Below are positions 1 to 9,083 of a DNA stretch of 64,000 bases, piece after piece. The first letter of the stretch is position 1. Each line of letters begins with the position of its first letter. Location: positions 90,134-154,133 of the forward strand of contig NZ_JAFELM010000045.1 in NCBI RefSeq assembly GCF_016890225.1. Direction: 5' to 3'. The translations under genes and the position numbers were made by a program. Under the pieces are notes generated by a model. The model made no database searches. It saw only the letters and a list, made by a program, of their open reading frames with translations, and was not told the DNA's origin. The stretch comes from Bacillus suaedaesalsae. Its GTDB lineage: Bacteria > Bacillota > Bacilli > Bacillales > SA4.

Positions 1-403
1 TCGCAAAGACGAGACTGGCAAAAACAAGACCGAAATGAGTTTGTATAACCCCTCGAAATAACCATTCTTCTGAAATAGCGATGATCCATGACAAGAAGAA
101 TATATGAATAATAGAACGATGCTGAAACACTTTTTCATTAATTCCACCGTCATCAAAAAAGTGCTCTGGGAGTACCTTCATTAAGATGAAATCAATAATA
201 ACGACTAATGAGCCAGTAAGTCCTCCATAAAACAAAATATCTCTTATATTCAGCTCCCAAATAGCCTGAAAGGCATTTACATCCTGAAATAGAAACAAAC
301 TTAAAACTGCAGAGGTAATAATCAAGATAAGTTGGGTTACATATAGGTGGAAAAGCAGCTCTCGTTCTGAAAGTTGTTTTACCATATCAGCTTGACTTTG
401 CAC
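1..403 (-). CDS. ypbD: CPBP-family intramembrane metalloprotease YpbD, partial
   Basis: The N-terminal part (about 134 residues) of a multi-pass membrane protein; the rest lies beyond the window. Hydrophobic segments are followed by the motif SEEWLFRGV, the EExxxR signature of the CPBP (CAAX protease/bacteriocin-processing, Abi) family, whose members are intramembrane glutamate-type proteases. The GTG at 403 is preferred because AGGTGGG lies 4 bases upstream; the in-frame ATG at 385 has no ribosome-binding site. With the GTG start it overlaps the recS stop by 17 bases, so the two are probably translationally coupled. The order ypbB-recS-ypbD matches B. subtilis. Substrate unknown. Confidence 0.8.
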   Translation of the reverse strand, partial: MQSQADMVKQLSERELLFHLYVTQLILIITSAVLSLFLFQDVNAFQAIWELNIRDILFYGGLTGSLVVIIDFILMKVLPEHFFDDGGINEKVFQHRSIIHIFFLSWIIAISEEWLFRGVIQTHFGLVFASLVFA

Positions 404-1916
404 TTTTCCCACCTACTTTAAAAATTAGTTGTAATTCATTTTTCCATTCCTTAAAGTGTACTGGATTTATGAACTCTGTAGATTTAGTATACCCCTCATA
501 TTGAAGCGAACATAGGTCACAGCATTGATCTATAGATTTCGTTAATGTTTCATTGAAAATTGAAAGGTATGCCTCTCTTCTACAAGTTATAGACTCTAAC
601 CACCTTTTCATTTCATGTAGCTTTGATTTCTTGTAGAGTAACCTATTCTTAATAACCGTTTCAATTGATTTGATAATAATGTCGACTTCAAGTTTGCGCA
701 TTATATCGTAATCTTCCAACCATCCATTTACTTCTAGCTGGTATTTTATAAATCTCCATTGTGTTTCCGTGAGTGTAGAACGTGACAGTATATACTCTTC
801 ATTTACAGCTAACCCTTGACTATACTGTTCATTTATTAAATGCAATAAATGTTCTAGCTCATCAATCGCAGGAAACTCTTGTCCAATTAATGCTTGTGGT
901 ATCTCTTCATCAGAAGGACTGGCTAAAAGTATGGCAATACTACTTTTCCCATCTCTTCCAGCGCGACCTATTTCTTGCAAATACGATTCCATATTGCTCG
1001 GATAATGAAAGTGAATCACGTACCTCACATTCGGTTTATTGACTCCCATTCCAAATGCATTCGTACAACAAATTAATTGGATTTGATCATTTAAGAATTG
1101 CTGTTGAATAAGTATTCGTTCACTCGCTTCCATCCCACCGTGATAATAAGATACCCCGCTAATTCCATTTTCCTTTAAATAGGCACTAATATGCTCTGAC
1201 CACTTTCTACTTGAAAAGTAAATAATGCCGGGACCTTGTAACGTTTTTACCCACTCTAGAAGTTTACTTTTCTTTTCCTCAATCGTGTTTAACTTTTCTA
1301 CATGAATCGCAATATTTGGTCGATCAATAGAATGAAGATGATAAGAGACATCCTCAAGTCCTAATGAGCTTACAATATCATAAATCACTTTGTTCGTCGC
1401 AGTAGCTGTCAACGCTAGAACTGGCGGGGTACTTAGTTCTTTTATCACTTCATTTAGCTTTAGGTAGTCCGTTCTAAATTCATGCCCCCACTGAGAAATA
1501 CAATGTGCTTCATCTACGACAAATAATGAAACTTTTATTTTCTTCAATTGTTTTTTCAAAGCTGTGCTTTGAAGGATCTCAGGAGATACAAAAATGTATT
1601 TATACTTTCCTAGCGATTGTAGGGTTGTCATCCTCTCTTCATAACTCAAAAAACTGTTAATCGCAATGACTCTCTTTTCTCCTATCATTTGTAGCTGTTG
1701 TACTTGATCCTCCATGAGAGATAGTAAAGGAGAAACGATTACTACACTTCCTTCCAACACATAACCTGGTAAAATGTAGCATAGTGACTTTCCAGCACCC
1801 GTCGGGAGCATCGCAACAACATTCTTTTGATCTAGGACTGCTTCAATAATACTTTTTTGACCTTCTCGAAAGGCGGTAAAACCAAACCGGTCCAAGAGTA
1901 TTTGCTCAAGTTGCAT
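387..1916 (-). CDS. recS: RecQ-family ATP-dependent DNA helicase (short form, RecS-like)
   Basis: A 509-residue superfamily 2 DNA helicase for recombination and repair. Visible motifs are Walker A MLPTGAGKS (residues 36-44), DEAH followed by CISQWGHEFR (from 135), and the motif VI arginine fingers in QEIGRAGRDG. A cysteine cluster near the C-terminus (CRREAY then CCDLC) fits the RecQ zinc-binding region. There is no HRDC domain, and the length matches B. subtilis RecS (YpbC, about 496 residues) rather than the longer RecQ. The start overlaps the ypbB stop by 11 bases. Helicase identity is secure; the paralogue name rests on length and synteny. Confidence 0.93.
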   Translation of the reverse strand: MQLEQILLDRFGFTAFREGQKSIIEAVLDQKNVVAMLPTGAGKSLCYILPGYVLEGSVVIVSPLLSLMEDQVQQLQMIGEKRVIAINSFLSYEERMTTLQSLGKYKYIFVSPEILQSTALKKQLKKIKVSLFVVDEAHCISQWGHEFRTDYLKLNEVIKELSTPPVLALTATATNKVIYDIVSSLGLEDVSYHLHSIDRPNIAIHVEKLNTIEEKKSKLLEWVKTLQGPGIIYFSSRKWSEHISAYLKENGISGVSYYHGGMEASERILIQQQFLNDQIQLICCTNAFGMGVNKPNVRYVIHFHYPSNMESYLQEIGRAGRDGKSSIAILLASPSDEEIPQALIGQEFPAIDELEHLLHLINEQYSQGLAVNEEYILSRSTLTETQWRFIKYQLEVNGWLEDYDIMRKLEVDIIIKSIETVIKNRLLYKKSKLHEMKRWLESITCRREAYLSIFNETLTKSIDQCCDLCSLQYEGYTKSTEFINPVHFKEWKNELQLIFKVGGKSAKSS

Positions 1917-2973
1917 TTGTACTACCTACTTTCGCTAAAGCTAATCGTATTTCAAAGTAACCAACAGGAATTTCTAGACTATTTTTTATTAATTTAAGCT
2001 GATTTGTCTTTAATCGCATAATACACTCTTCAATCTGTTTAAATGTATCAGACTTAATATAGGGTGAGATATCAAAAGCTTCATCAGATAATGCAATTTC
2101 AACAATATGATCTTCAATTGTATTTTTCTTTAACTGACGTATCTTCGCAATTGCTTCAATGCTATATCCTTGATTCACTAATTCAAACGTCTTTTCAGTT
2201 GATTGTGTTAAGGTTAACTTTTTATGACTTGTTCCCATTATATTAGATAACAATGGATATTTATTTTTCTCGTTTTCGGTTAAAGCTAAAATATGATGGA
2301 TTGTTGAAGTAAATAAAACAGACACTTCAAACGAACTTAACGATAATTGTTCACCAACCTGTTCATTCGTACTGCCTATGCGGTTATGTCCTGTTAATTT
2401 AGAGACAAATATACTAGCCCTTACTTCATCCATGTTTTCTAAAACATTTACAAACTCGTTATAGAGCTTCTGACTAAAGTCATTTCTTGTGAAACTCATA
2501 TTATTTAGGTACTTTTTCACCCATTGGAGAAGATGCACATCTCTTGATATAGGAATATAACGTGTTTCATGGTTCATTAAGTTTGAGCAAACCTGAACGA
2601 GTAGTGACAACCGCCCCCAAAAAATTGATGTCTCTTGAGCGTATTTCCACCCGTTAAGTGAAGAAGGAAGAGAAAAAGTAGTCAGTAACTCCTCACCATA
2701 CTTAGTGATAACAAAGCTGTTGTCTGAATCACTTTCTATTGCACACTTCTTTTGCAACAGGAAGACATTTTCTTCAAGTTCATTTCTATCGAGTAAAGGA
2801 AAAACACCAAACAAATGAAATGTTTGATAAAGCTTTGCATCTTGAATGGTTTGTGCAGACCTTTTTCCTTTTAACAAATGATAAATCGAGGAGATACTTC
2901 TTTCCCCTTTATTTTTTTTAATACAGTATAAAATTACTAATGGAAAGTAGTTCACTTGAATACTCCCTTTCAT
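1906..2973 (-). CDS. ypbB: YpbB family protein (C-terminal helix-turn-helix domain)
   Basis: A 355-residue protein of the YpbB family, always found beside the short RecQ helicase in bacilli. The C-terminal part (about 255-340) has the character of the HTH_40 domain found at the C-terminus of some RecQ/Ypb proteins: a helix-rich stretch with the phrase LVNQGYSIEAIAKIRQLKK. The domain likely assists the downstream helicase in trans. It is first in the operon ypbB-recS-ypbD, divergent from fer across a 269-base gap. Function is unproven beyond the association. Confidence 0.82.
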   Translation of the reverse strand: MKGSIQVNYFPLVILYCIKKNKGERSISSIYHLLKGKRSAQTIQDAKLYQTFHLFGVFPLLDRNELEENVFLLQKKCAIESDSDNSFVITKYGEELLTTFSLPSSLNGWKYAQETSIFWGRLSLLVQVCSNLMNHETRYIPISRDVHLLQWVKKYLNNMSFTRNDFSQKLYNEFVNVLENMDEVRASIFVSKLTGHNRIGSTNEQVGEQLSLSSFEVSVLFTSTIHHILALTENEKNKYPLLSNIMGTSHKKLTLTQSTEKTFELVNQGYSIEAIAKIRQLKKNTIEDHIVEIALSDEAFDISPYIKSDTFKQIEECIMRLKTNQLKLIKNSLEIPVGYFEIRLALAKVGSTNAT

Positions 2974-3062
2974 GTCCTACACTTCATTTTAGCAAATTTT
3001 GATCGATATAGGTTAGTTTAGAAATAGCGTCTAAGGGTATTAATATAGAGTAAACCCTTATG

Positions 3063-3077
3063 TGATAAGCATTCTCA
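3063..3077. promoter_or_regulatory. Putative Fur box between ypbB and fer
   Basis: The 15-mer TGATAAGCATTCTCA matches the Bacillus Fur 7-1-7 consensus (TGATAAT-N-ATTATCA) at 12 of 14 positions. It ends 12 bases upstream of the fer -35 element and lies in the divergent ypbB-fer region, so it could affect either side. Seen in sequence; binding is inferred. Confidence 0.45.
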
Positions 3078-3089
3078 ATGAGTTTATTG

Positions 3090-3118
3090 TTGAAAAGTTG
3101 GCCAAACAGTTTTACAAT
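3090..3118 (+). promoter_or_regulatory. Sigma-A-type promoter of fer
   Basis: The -35 element TTGAAA (3090-3095) and the -10 element TACAAT (3113-3118) are separated by 17 bases. The predicted transcript would have a leader of about 115 bases before the fer start. Confidence 0.6.
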
Positions 3119-3212
3119 AATGAATGTGGAAATAAAAACTATCTAAATTTCACTTTTTACAATTATGTAATTTAGATGGGTCACCAATACTAGGTATCCT
3201 AGCATAAACTAA

Positions 3213-3491
<279 letters not shown>

Positions 3492-3514
3492 TATACTTAT
3501 TCTCGGTATCGTGT

Positions 3515-3547
3515 AAAAAACCTCTGTGAAATCAGAGGTTTTTTATT
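3515..3547 (+). terminator. Intrinsic terminator of fer
   Basis: A 12-base stem AAAAAACCTCTG / CAGAGGTTTTTT with a 6-base loop (TGAAAT), directly followed by a T-rich tract 24 bases after the fer stop. Confidence 0.85.
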
Positions 3548-3579
3548 TTGCAAAAACTTATAAAAATTGGCACGACTTG

Positions 3580-3605
3580 TAGCGCCTTGTCAATGGACAG
3601 GCGCA
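3580..3605. repeat. Short GC-rich inverted repeat
   Basis: GCGCCTTGTC and GACAGGCGC form an imperfect hairpin with an AATG loop between fer and the M23 peptidase gene. There is no T-run on either side, so it is not a typical terminator. Role unknown. Confidence 0.4.
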
Positions 3606-3671
3606 GCAGAGTTCAATATTATTAAGATTCGTTACAAACTTCTATAAGTGAGTCAATACGTAAACAAAAGC

Positions 3672-4709
3672 TTATTGTTGATTTTCACTTACAATCGATA
3701 ACACTTGATTAGGATATAGATTGTCATTCTCTAAGCTATTGAATTCTTTTATTTCGTTAATAGATACACCTGTTTTGGACTCTATCATTTCGAGCGTATC
3801 TCCCGATTCTACTATGTACACTTTTTCTAGATCAGGATAAATTATAAGCTTTTCACCTATTTGGATCATGTCAGATTGTAATTGATTCCATATTTTAATC
3901 GATTCAATCGTGACTTGATATTGATTCGCTAATTGCCACAGCGTCATATTTTCTTCTACAGTAAGAGTAACTACTTTTTCACTAGATACTATTAACTTTT
4001 CCACTTCCTCTATGACATCAATTTCCTGCAGATCATTAGAAACGACTACAGAGCTAGCGAGTAGTTGATTAGATGAATCGTCAGTTAGCATGAGGTCAGA
4101 TACATTTTGTTCCTTATAAATTTTTTCTAGAGTTGCTAGTTTTACTTCCTGTTTCTTTTCAGCCAATACATTTTTTTCTTTACCTTCACCAATGAATACC
4201 GATACATCGAGAGTATGGAGAGGATCGATTGCATTTGATTTTTTGATATTCCATTCTCCTTTATGCACTTCAAAATGCAAGTGAGCACCTCTAGATCTAC
4301 CCGTATTACCGACTTTCCCTATTTGTTGGCCTTTGGTGACGATATCACCTTCTTTTACTAAACGCTTGCTTAAATGTGCATATACCGTCTCATAGCCATT
4401 CGGATGCATAACAAAAATAACATTCCCATACGAGGAAGAATAATAAGACTTTGTTACAGTTCCAGCATCAACCGTATATATAGGTGTACCCTTTGGTGCT
4501 GCAACATCTAAGCCATCATGTCTTCCATGCCTCGTACCAAAATGATCACTAATTCGGCCTTCTTCAATCGGCCATACCCATTCCTTTGTTTCTGATAATA
4601 TATGTACAGAATTAGATTCCGCTTTTACCGTTTTCACACTTAAAAACATACAAGCAATACAAAATCCCATTATAATTACGATTAATAGACGCCTTGATAA
4701 ATCTAGCAT
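3672..4709 (-). CDS. M23-family metallopeptidase with two LysM domains
   Basis: A 345-residue exported cell-wall hydrolase. The order is: an N-terminal signal or anchor helix (residues 6-30, ending VKA), an M23/LytM peptidase domain (about 45-160) with zinc ligands H64 and D68 in HDGLDVAAP and H143-x-H145 in HLHFE, a spacer, then two LysM peptidoglycan-binding repeats (about 245-295 and 298-345). M23 enzymes cut peptide cross-bridges. The catalytic residues are present, so it should be active. It is a single gene facing rsiX's terminator. Possible roles are wall turnover or sporulation; no B. subtilis orthologue is assigned. Confidence 0.88.
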   Translation of the reverse strand: MLDLSRRLLIVIIMGFCIACMFLSVKTVKAESNSVHILSETKEWVWPIEEGRISDHFGTRHGRHDGLDVAAPKGTPIYTVDAGTVTKSYYSSSYGNVIFVMHPNGYETVYAHLSKRLVKEGDIVTKGQQIGKVGNTGRSRGAHLHFEVHKGEWNIKKSNAIDPLHTLDVSVFIGEGKEKNVLAEKKQEVKLATLEKIYKEQNVSDLMLTDDSSNQLLASSVVVSNDLQEIDVIEEVEKLIVSSEKVVTLTVEENMTLWQLANQYQVTIESIKIWNQLQSDMIQIGEKLIIYPDLEKVYIVESGDTLEMIESKTGVSINEIKEFNSLENDNLYPNQVLSIVSENQQ

Positions 4710-4770
4710 GATTGTCCTCCTCTATCGTTTATCGTTATAACTTATGAGGACATGCAAACGAGTAGAACTA

Positions 4771-4804
4771 AAAAAAATAATAGAGACTTAAAGTCTCTAT
4801 TATT
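4771..4804 (-). terminator. Intrinsic terminator of sigX-rsiX
   Basis: Inverted repeat AATAATAGAGACT / AGTCTCTATTATT with a 3-base loop, ending on the minus strand in seven T residues. The rsiX stop codon lies inside the stem. Confidence 0.75.
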
Positions 4805-6014
4805 TGTTAGGGATTTCCATATAGTTTGGTGCGATTGGTACACTTATTGCTAATGAATTACCCTTTGGATCTTTTAAAGGATACTCACCGATTTGTTCAA
4901 CGGTATTTTCAAATTTTACTTGTTCATATCCGAACTCTTTAGCAGATAGTAAGATTGCTTTGATCATTAAATCATTTTGAATTGAGTTCTCAATTTCTTT
5001 TGTAAAACTAACTGTGACCGTTTTATCTTCCACTATTACATTATTAATTAATCCTTGTTCAATTGAAGGTTCAATCTGAAATCCTGGCTGACTCATTATT
5101 TCTAAAGCATTTTCAAAACTAGTACTAGGGGATAATGTTGGTACTAGAAACACTTTATTAGTTGTTGTTCGGTGAATCACATATCCCTTCATTTGACTTT
5201 GTATTTCGATGGGACCTACAGTTCCTCCTGACATTGCATCTTCAACTTGACGACCGTCTTCATAAACAACTTGGGCTTTTTTATACCCCATCCATCTTAA
5301 TGTTTCAATTATTGGTTCTTTAATATCCTGTCCTGGGGAGCTTAAAGTTAGATTATTAGGGACGATTACTTTGACTTCACTTTCAGTAATTTGTTCGAAC
5401 TTGAATTCCCTAATTATGTGTAATACACCAAATTCACCTTCTGGAAATCTAGAAATAATATCTTGTAACATCTCCGTTTTCGTAATCTCATTATTTCTGT
5501 GTAAAAAACTGACTGGAAATACAATTTGCACTTGCTCATCCTTAACCCCTACAGTTATTAAAGTCTGATCATCAGTCACTTCATTCACCAAAGGAACAGT
5601 CTGTTCCTCCACACTCATCATTAAGCTCTTTTGCTCAGCTTCTCCACTATCATCTTTTAAAGCAGCAGCATCACTATTCTCCGCTACTCTAGAATCAATA
5701 CTGCCTTCAGATTCAGGTTTTTCCGGATCTTGAACTGCACTCTTTTCCATTTGTAATTTATCATTACTTCCATTGCCAAGGTTTTGAATGTCCATCATAT
5801 TTGAACCGATTAGGAATATAAGGAATAACGCAGCAACAGTTGCAATGCTTGGGAGTACCCACGTCTTCTTTTTCTTTGTATATTTTACTTCGTCTTCTTG
5901 TAAACGTGCTTGAATCTTACGATAGAGGGCATCAGGACTTTGACGGTCGGATACTTTAGGCATGCTTTCTAGAAGTTCTTCAAGTTGCTTATCGTTCCAC
6001 TCTGATTTTTTCAT
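4800..6014 (-). CDS. rsiX: Anti-sigma-X factor RsiX-like membrane protein
   Basis: A 404-residue protein encoded immediately downstream of sigX and overlapping it by 26 bases. It has a cytoplasmic N-terminal region (1-50, the expected sigma-binding part), one transmembrane helix (about 51-70, WVLPSIATVAALFLIFLIG) and a large extracytoplasmic part. The latter begins with a charged linker and continues with domains resembling GerMN-type repeats (about 150-385). B. subtilis RsiX (368 residues) has the same plan. It should hold SigX at the membrane until envelope stress. The GerMN resemblance is judged by eye. Confidence 0.85.
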   Translation of the reverse strand: MKKSEWNDKQLEELLESMPKVSDRQSPDALYRKIQARLQEDEVKYTKKKKTWVLPSIATVAALFLIFLIGSNMMDIQNLGNGSNDKLQMEKSAVQDPEKPESEGSIDSRVAENSDAAALKDDSGEAEQKSLMMSVEEQTVPLVNEVTDDQTLITVGVKDEQVQIVFPVSFLHRNNEITKTEMLQDIISRFPEGEFGVLHIIREFKFEQITESEVKVIVPNNLTLSSPGQDIKEPIIETLRWMGYKKAQVVYEDGRQVEDAMSGGTVGPIEIQSQMKGYVIHRTTTNKVFLVPTLSPSTSFENALEIMSQPGFQIEPSIEQGLINNVIVEDKTVTVSFTKEIENSIQNDLMIKAILLSAKEFGYEQVKFENTVEQIGEYPLKDPKGNSLAISVPIAPNYMEIPNK

Positions 6015-6540
6015 CTGTACTCCCCTCCTTTGCCCTTTGTTCTTCCATGTAGGCTTTAAGTTGCTTTAATGCTCTATGTTGTGTTGTTTTCACTTTGCTC
6101 TCTGTCCAGCCTAATGCTTCCGCAGTTTCTGTAATAGATAATGATTGCATGTACCTTAATAAGATTACTGCTCTTTGATCTACTGTGACATGGTCTAAGC
6201 AATAATACATTTGTTTTATTTCTTCATTTTGTAAAGTTATTTCTTCAGGTAAAGGTTGATTGTCTTTTACTTGTTGTGTGTTCCAATCAAATGTTTCCAT
6301 CAATCGTTGCTTCCAGCCCTTTTGCTTACGAAAATGGTCAATTGCAACATGTCGTGCAATGGAGAAAAGCCATGTTTTTTCACTGCTTTTCCCTTCAAAT
6401 CTTTCATACGCTTTTAACACCTTAATGTACACCTCTTGTACTAAGTCTTCAGCTTGTTCACGATTTCGAACCATGTAGAATAGGAACTGAAATAAATCTT
6501 GGTGGTACTTATCATAAAGCTCCTGAAATACGGTGTTCAT
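5989..6540 (-). CDS. sigX: ECF-type RNA polymerase sigma factor SigX
   Basis: A 183-residue extracytoplasmic-function sigma factor. Region 2 contains the core-binding stretch EQAEDLVQEVYIKVL and -10 recognition residues near SEKTWLFSIARHVAID. Region 4 ends in a helix-turn-helix (SITETAEALGWTESKVKTTQ). Placement beside an anti-sigma gene and downstream of resDE matches B. subtilis sigX, which controls surface-charge modification and peptide resistance. The gene is preceded by a promoter with SigX-type -35 and -10 sequences, which supports autoregulation. Confidence 0.9.
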   Translation of the reverse strand: MNTVFQELYDKYHQDLFQFLFYMVRNREQAEDLVQEVYIKVLKAYERFEGKSSEKTWLFSIARHVAIDHFRKQKGWKQRLMETFDWNTQQVKDNQPLPEEITLQNEEIKQMYYCLDHVTVDQRAVILLRYMQSLSITETAEALGWTESKVKTTQHRALKQLKAYMEEQRAKEGSTDEKIRVER

Positions 6541-6567
6541 GCCTTACCCTCCCCGTACAATAAATTA

Positions 6568-6593
6568 GTCGTTATATAATGAAATAGGTTACA
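6568..6593 (-). promoter_or_regulatory. Candidate autoregulatory SigX promoter
   Basis: On the minus strand, TGTAAC (-35, 6588-6593) is followed after 16 bases by CGAC (-10, 6568-6571), upstream of sigX. This is the ECF promoter pattern known for B. subtilis SigX. Confidence 0.65.
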
Positions 6594-6711
6594 AAAATTT
6601 GTAAAAAAATTATGATGTCCACCATATTGTAGCATTTGATATGAATCTATGACCATAACATTCTTAGAAACATTGAGAGTCTTCTTTCTCTTAAACATAA
6701 ACTAAAAAAAT

Positions 6712-6746
6712 AAATAAAAAAAAGGATAAGTAACCTTACCCCTTAA
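6712..6746 (-). terminator. Probable terminator of the B12/ECF operon
   Basis: On the minus strand, an imperfect stem (GGTAAG / CTTATC with flanking A/G pairs to T/C) around a GTTA loop is followed by a run of eight T residues, about 25 bases after the stop of the S-component gene. Confidence 0.55.
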
Positions 6747-6771
6747 TTGAAGAACAAGTATTTATCTTAAA

Positions 6772-7467
6772 CTACACTTCATAAAGTAATCCATATTTCT
6801 TCTTAAATCGGGATAATATTTTAATCCAAGTATCACCGAATAATAATAAGAAGAATACATTAGAGGCAGCGTGCATCGTATCAAACAATGCACTAGCAGC
6901 AAAGTACGTTAGAAACACATTACGATCTAATGGCATCCCTGAACCTGTTACTGTAAGCAGCCCCCATAGATTCATGATCCAACCAAACAAGAATCCCCAA
7001 ATTATAGCAAACAATACTTTTCCCCATTTATATCTTAATAAAGGTGTGTTTCGCAACATTCCTGCTGTAAGTCCTACCATCCCCCACGCTGCCATTTGCC
7101 ATGGAGTCCAAGGTCCCTGACCTAAAATCATATTAGATGCAAGAGCAGCAACCAAACCTATTAAAAAGCCACTCTGTGCACCAAAAACAAGACCCGACAT
7201 CATGATTATAAAGGTTGTAGGTTGCACACTTGGGATGCTAGCAAAAGGAATTCTGGCAACAGCGGCAATTGCAGCTAAAATGGCCAATAAAACAATTTCA
7301 CGAGCTTCTAATGAGCCGCGTTCAAAGCGAACAAGAACCAATAGAATTGTAAAAATAATAAAGCCAAAGCTTATCCATAAATAATGTTCTTCTAACTGAA
7401 GAGCAAGATACAGAAAAATAAAAATGAGTAAGAGTAAAATGAGACTTACTCTGTTTTTAGTGAGCAT
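6772..7467 (-). CDS. ECF transporter S component, probably for cobalamin
   Basis: A 231-residue integral membrane protein with about six hydrophobic segments, the substrate-binding (S) subunit of an energy-coupling factor transporter. The helix LLAILAAIAAVARIPF carries the AxxxA-type small-residue pattern by which S components dock on EcfT. The loop with PSVQPTTFIIMMSG and the later GPWTPWQMAAWG resemble S components of the CbrT (cobalamin) type. It is last in an operon headed by a cobalamin riboswitch and overlaps the ATPase gene by 22 bases. The substrate assignment rests on the riboswitch and resemblance; precursors such as cobinamide are possible. Confidence 0.78.
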   Translation of the reverse strand: MLTKNRVSLILLLLIFIFLYLALQLEEHYLWISFGFIIFTILLVLVRFERGSLEAREIVLLAILAAIAAVARIPFASIPSVQPTTFIIMMSGLVFGAQSGFLIGLVAALASNMILGQGPWTPWQMAAWGMVGLTAGMLRNTPLLRYKWGKVLFAIIWGFLFGWIMNLWGLLTVTGSGMPLDRNVFLTYFAASALFDTMHAASNVFFLLLFGDTWIKILSRFKKKYGLLYEV

Positions 7468-9083
7468 GCTGAGATTGCCTCCTCGAGTGTGACAATTTGA
7501 TTATCCTTTTTATGTCTTAGTAACCGTTGAATCATTGTAGTATAAAAGAAGTTCCCTTTAAAAAATTCCCTAGGAGTTTCCTCAGATGTTATTTGACCTT
7601 CAAACAACATTCCACATCTTGTTGCATATCTGGCAGCAAACTCAACATCATGTGTTGAAAAAAGAACGGTTATGTTTTTGTTCGTTAATTCTGTTAAGAT
7701 ACTAGCTAATCTTTCTTTGGATATAGCATCCAAACCTTTTGTCGGTTCATCTAGTATTAACAACTCCGGTTCTCTTACGAGTAAACAGACTAGTGCTGCC
7801 TTCTGTAGTTCTCCACCACTTAAATCGTATGGATGTTTATCAAGTATATGACGGACGTCCAATTGGTCTAGTAACACATTTAGCTTCTGTTGATCTGTAA
7901 TATTAAATTGCTTCATTGTTTCATATATTTCTAATTGAACTGTATCATGAATAAAGAAGGGTTTAAGACTTTGAGGTAAATAACCTACTTTTTTAACAAA
8001 ATCAAATTCACCTTTGAAGGATACTGCCTTACCATCAAGAAACACCTTTCCATGATTTTGTTTGATAATTCCTGCTAACACTCGTAATAGTGTTGATTTA
8101 CCAGTTCCATTCCCACCAAGTAGAGCATACAGTTCTCCTTTGTTTACCGATAAATCCAGCTCCTTTAAAACATGTGTACCCTTTGAATATTGATAGTAAA
8201 TATTTTGTGCGGTAATGTGTGGCGTTCCAGCATTTTGTATAGTTTCATGTACTAAATTCTGATTGAAGGATACATCATTTAACCATACTCTGCCTTCCTT
8301 TACATTCAGTGGTAACAGCTTTTCACTAATAACCATCGAAAGAGCCAATGCGGCTTTAGGGATACTCGGAATAAATGATTGATTTGCTGTATTCCATAGT
8401 TTTCTTAGTACCTCTCTTGGGTCTCCTTGTTCAGAGATTCTTCCTCGTTCCATCAATATCACTTTGTCTGCCAAGGAACACACCTCATCTAATCGATGTT
8501 CTGCAAGTATTATAGTCATTCCAAACTCTTCATTAAGGTGAACTAAAATATTAATAAATTCCTTAGCACTTACCGGGTCAAGTTGAGCAGTCGGCTCATC
8601 CAACAACAATATCTTGGGTTGCATTAATAAAATTGAAGCCAAGTTTACCATTTGCTTCTGTCCACCTGACAATTCATGTGTTTTTCTATGAATTAAGGAT
8701 TCAATACCAAAAAAATGAACCATTTCGGCTACCTTGTTTCTCATTTCGCTCGTTTTCATCCCCAAGTTTTCAAGCCCAAAAACTAATTCAAGAATGACTT
8801 CGTCGGCTACAACTTGATTTTCAGGATCTTGAAAAACGTATCCTATATCTGATGAATCTATTTTCTGTATCAAAACTCCATCAATTAAAATTTCCCCAGA
8901 AGTTACACCATGTGGGGTAATATCTTTTTTTAACGATCGTAACAAAGTACTCTTCCCACTACCAGAAGGGCCAAACAAGACTACAAATTCCCCATGCTCA
9001 ATTGAAATAGTATTATCAATGAGAGATGGACTATCTTGTTCTGGATAGGTGAAAGAAAGATTGTTTATTTTGATATGCGCCAA
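7446..9083 (-). CDS. ECF transporter ATPase, fused A1-A2 (two ABC domains)
   Basis: A 545-residue fusion of two ABC ATPase domains that would power the ECF importer. Domain 1: Walker A GPSGSGKST (38-46), Q-loop VFQDPENQ, signature LSGGQ (138-142), Walker B ending LDEP (161-164). Domain 2: Walker A GGNGTGKST (323-331), signature LSGGE (421-425), Walker B ending LDEP (444-447). All catalytic motifs are intact in both halves. Such fusions occur in dedicated group I-like ECF modules, whereas housekeeping EcfA1 and EcfA2 are separate genes beside ribosomal genes. The start overlaps ecfT by 19 bases. Confidence 0.92.
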   Translation of the reverse strand: MAHIKINNLSFTYPEQDSPSLIDNTISIEHGEFVVLFGPSGSGKSTLLRSLKKDITPHGVTSGEILIDGVLIQKIDSSDIGYVFQDPENQVVADEVILELVFGLENLGMKTSEMRNKVAEMVHFFGIESLIHRKTHELSGGQKQMVNLASILLMQPKILLLDEPTAQLDPVSAKEFINILVHLNEEFGMTIILAEHRLDEVCSLADKVILMERGRISEQGDPREVLRKLWNTANQSFIPSIPKAALALSMVISEKLLPLNVKEGRVWLNDVSFNQNLVHETIQNAGTPHITAQNIYYQYSKGTHVLKELDLSVNKGELYALLGGNGTGKSTLLRVLAGIIKQNHGKVFLDGKAVSFKGEFDFVKKVGYLPQSLKPFFIHDTVQLEIYETMKQFNITDQQKLNVLLDQLDVRHILDKHPYDLSGGELQKAALVCLLVREPELLILDEPTKGLDAISKERLASILTELTNKNITVLFSTHDVEFAARYATRCGMLFEGQITSEETPREFFKGNFFYTTMIQRLLRHKKDNQIVTLEEAISACSLKTE

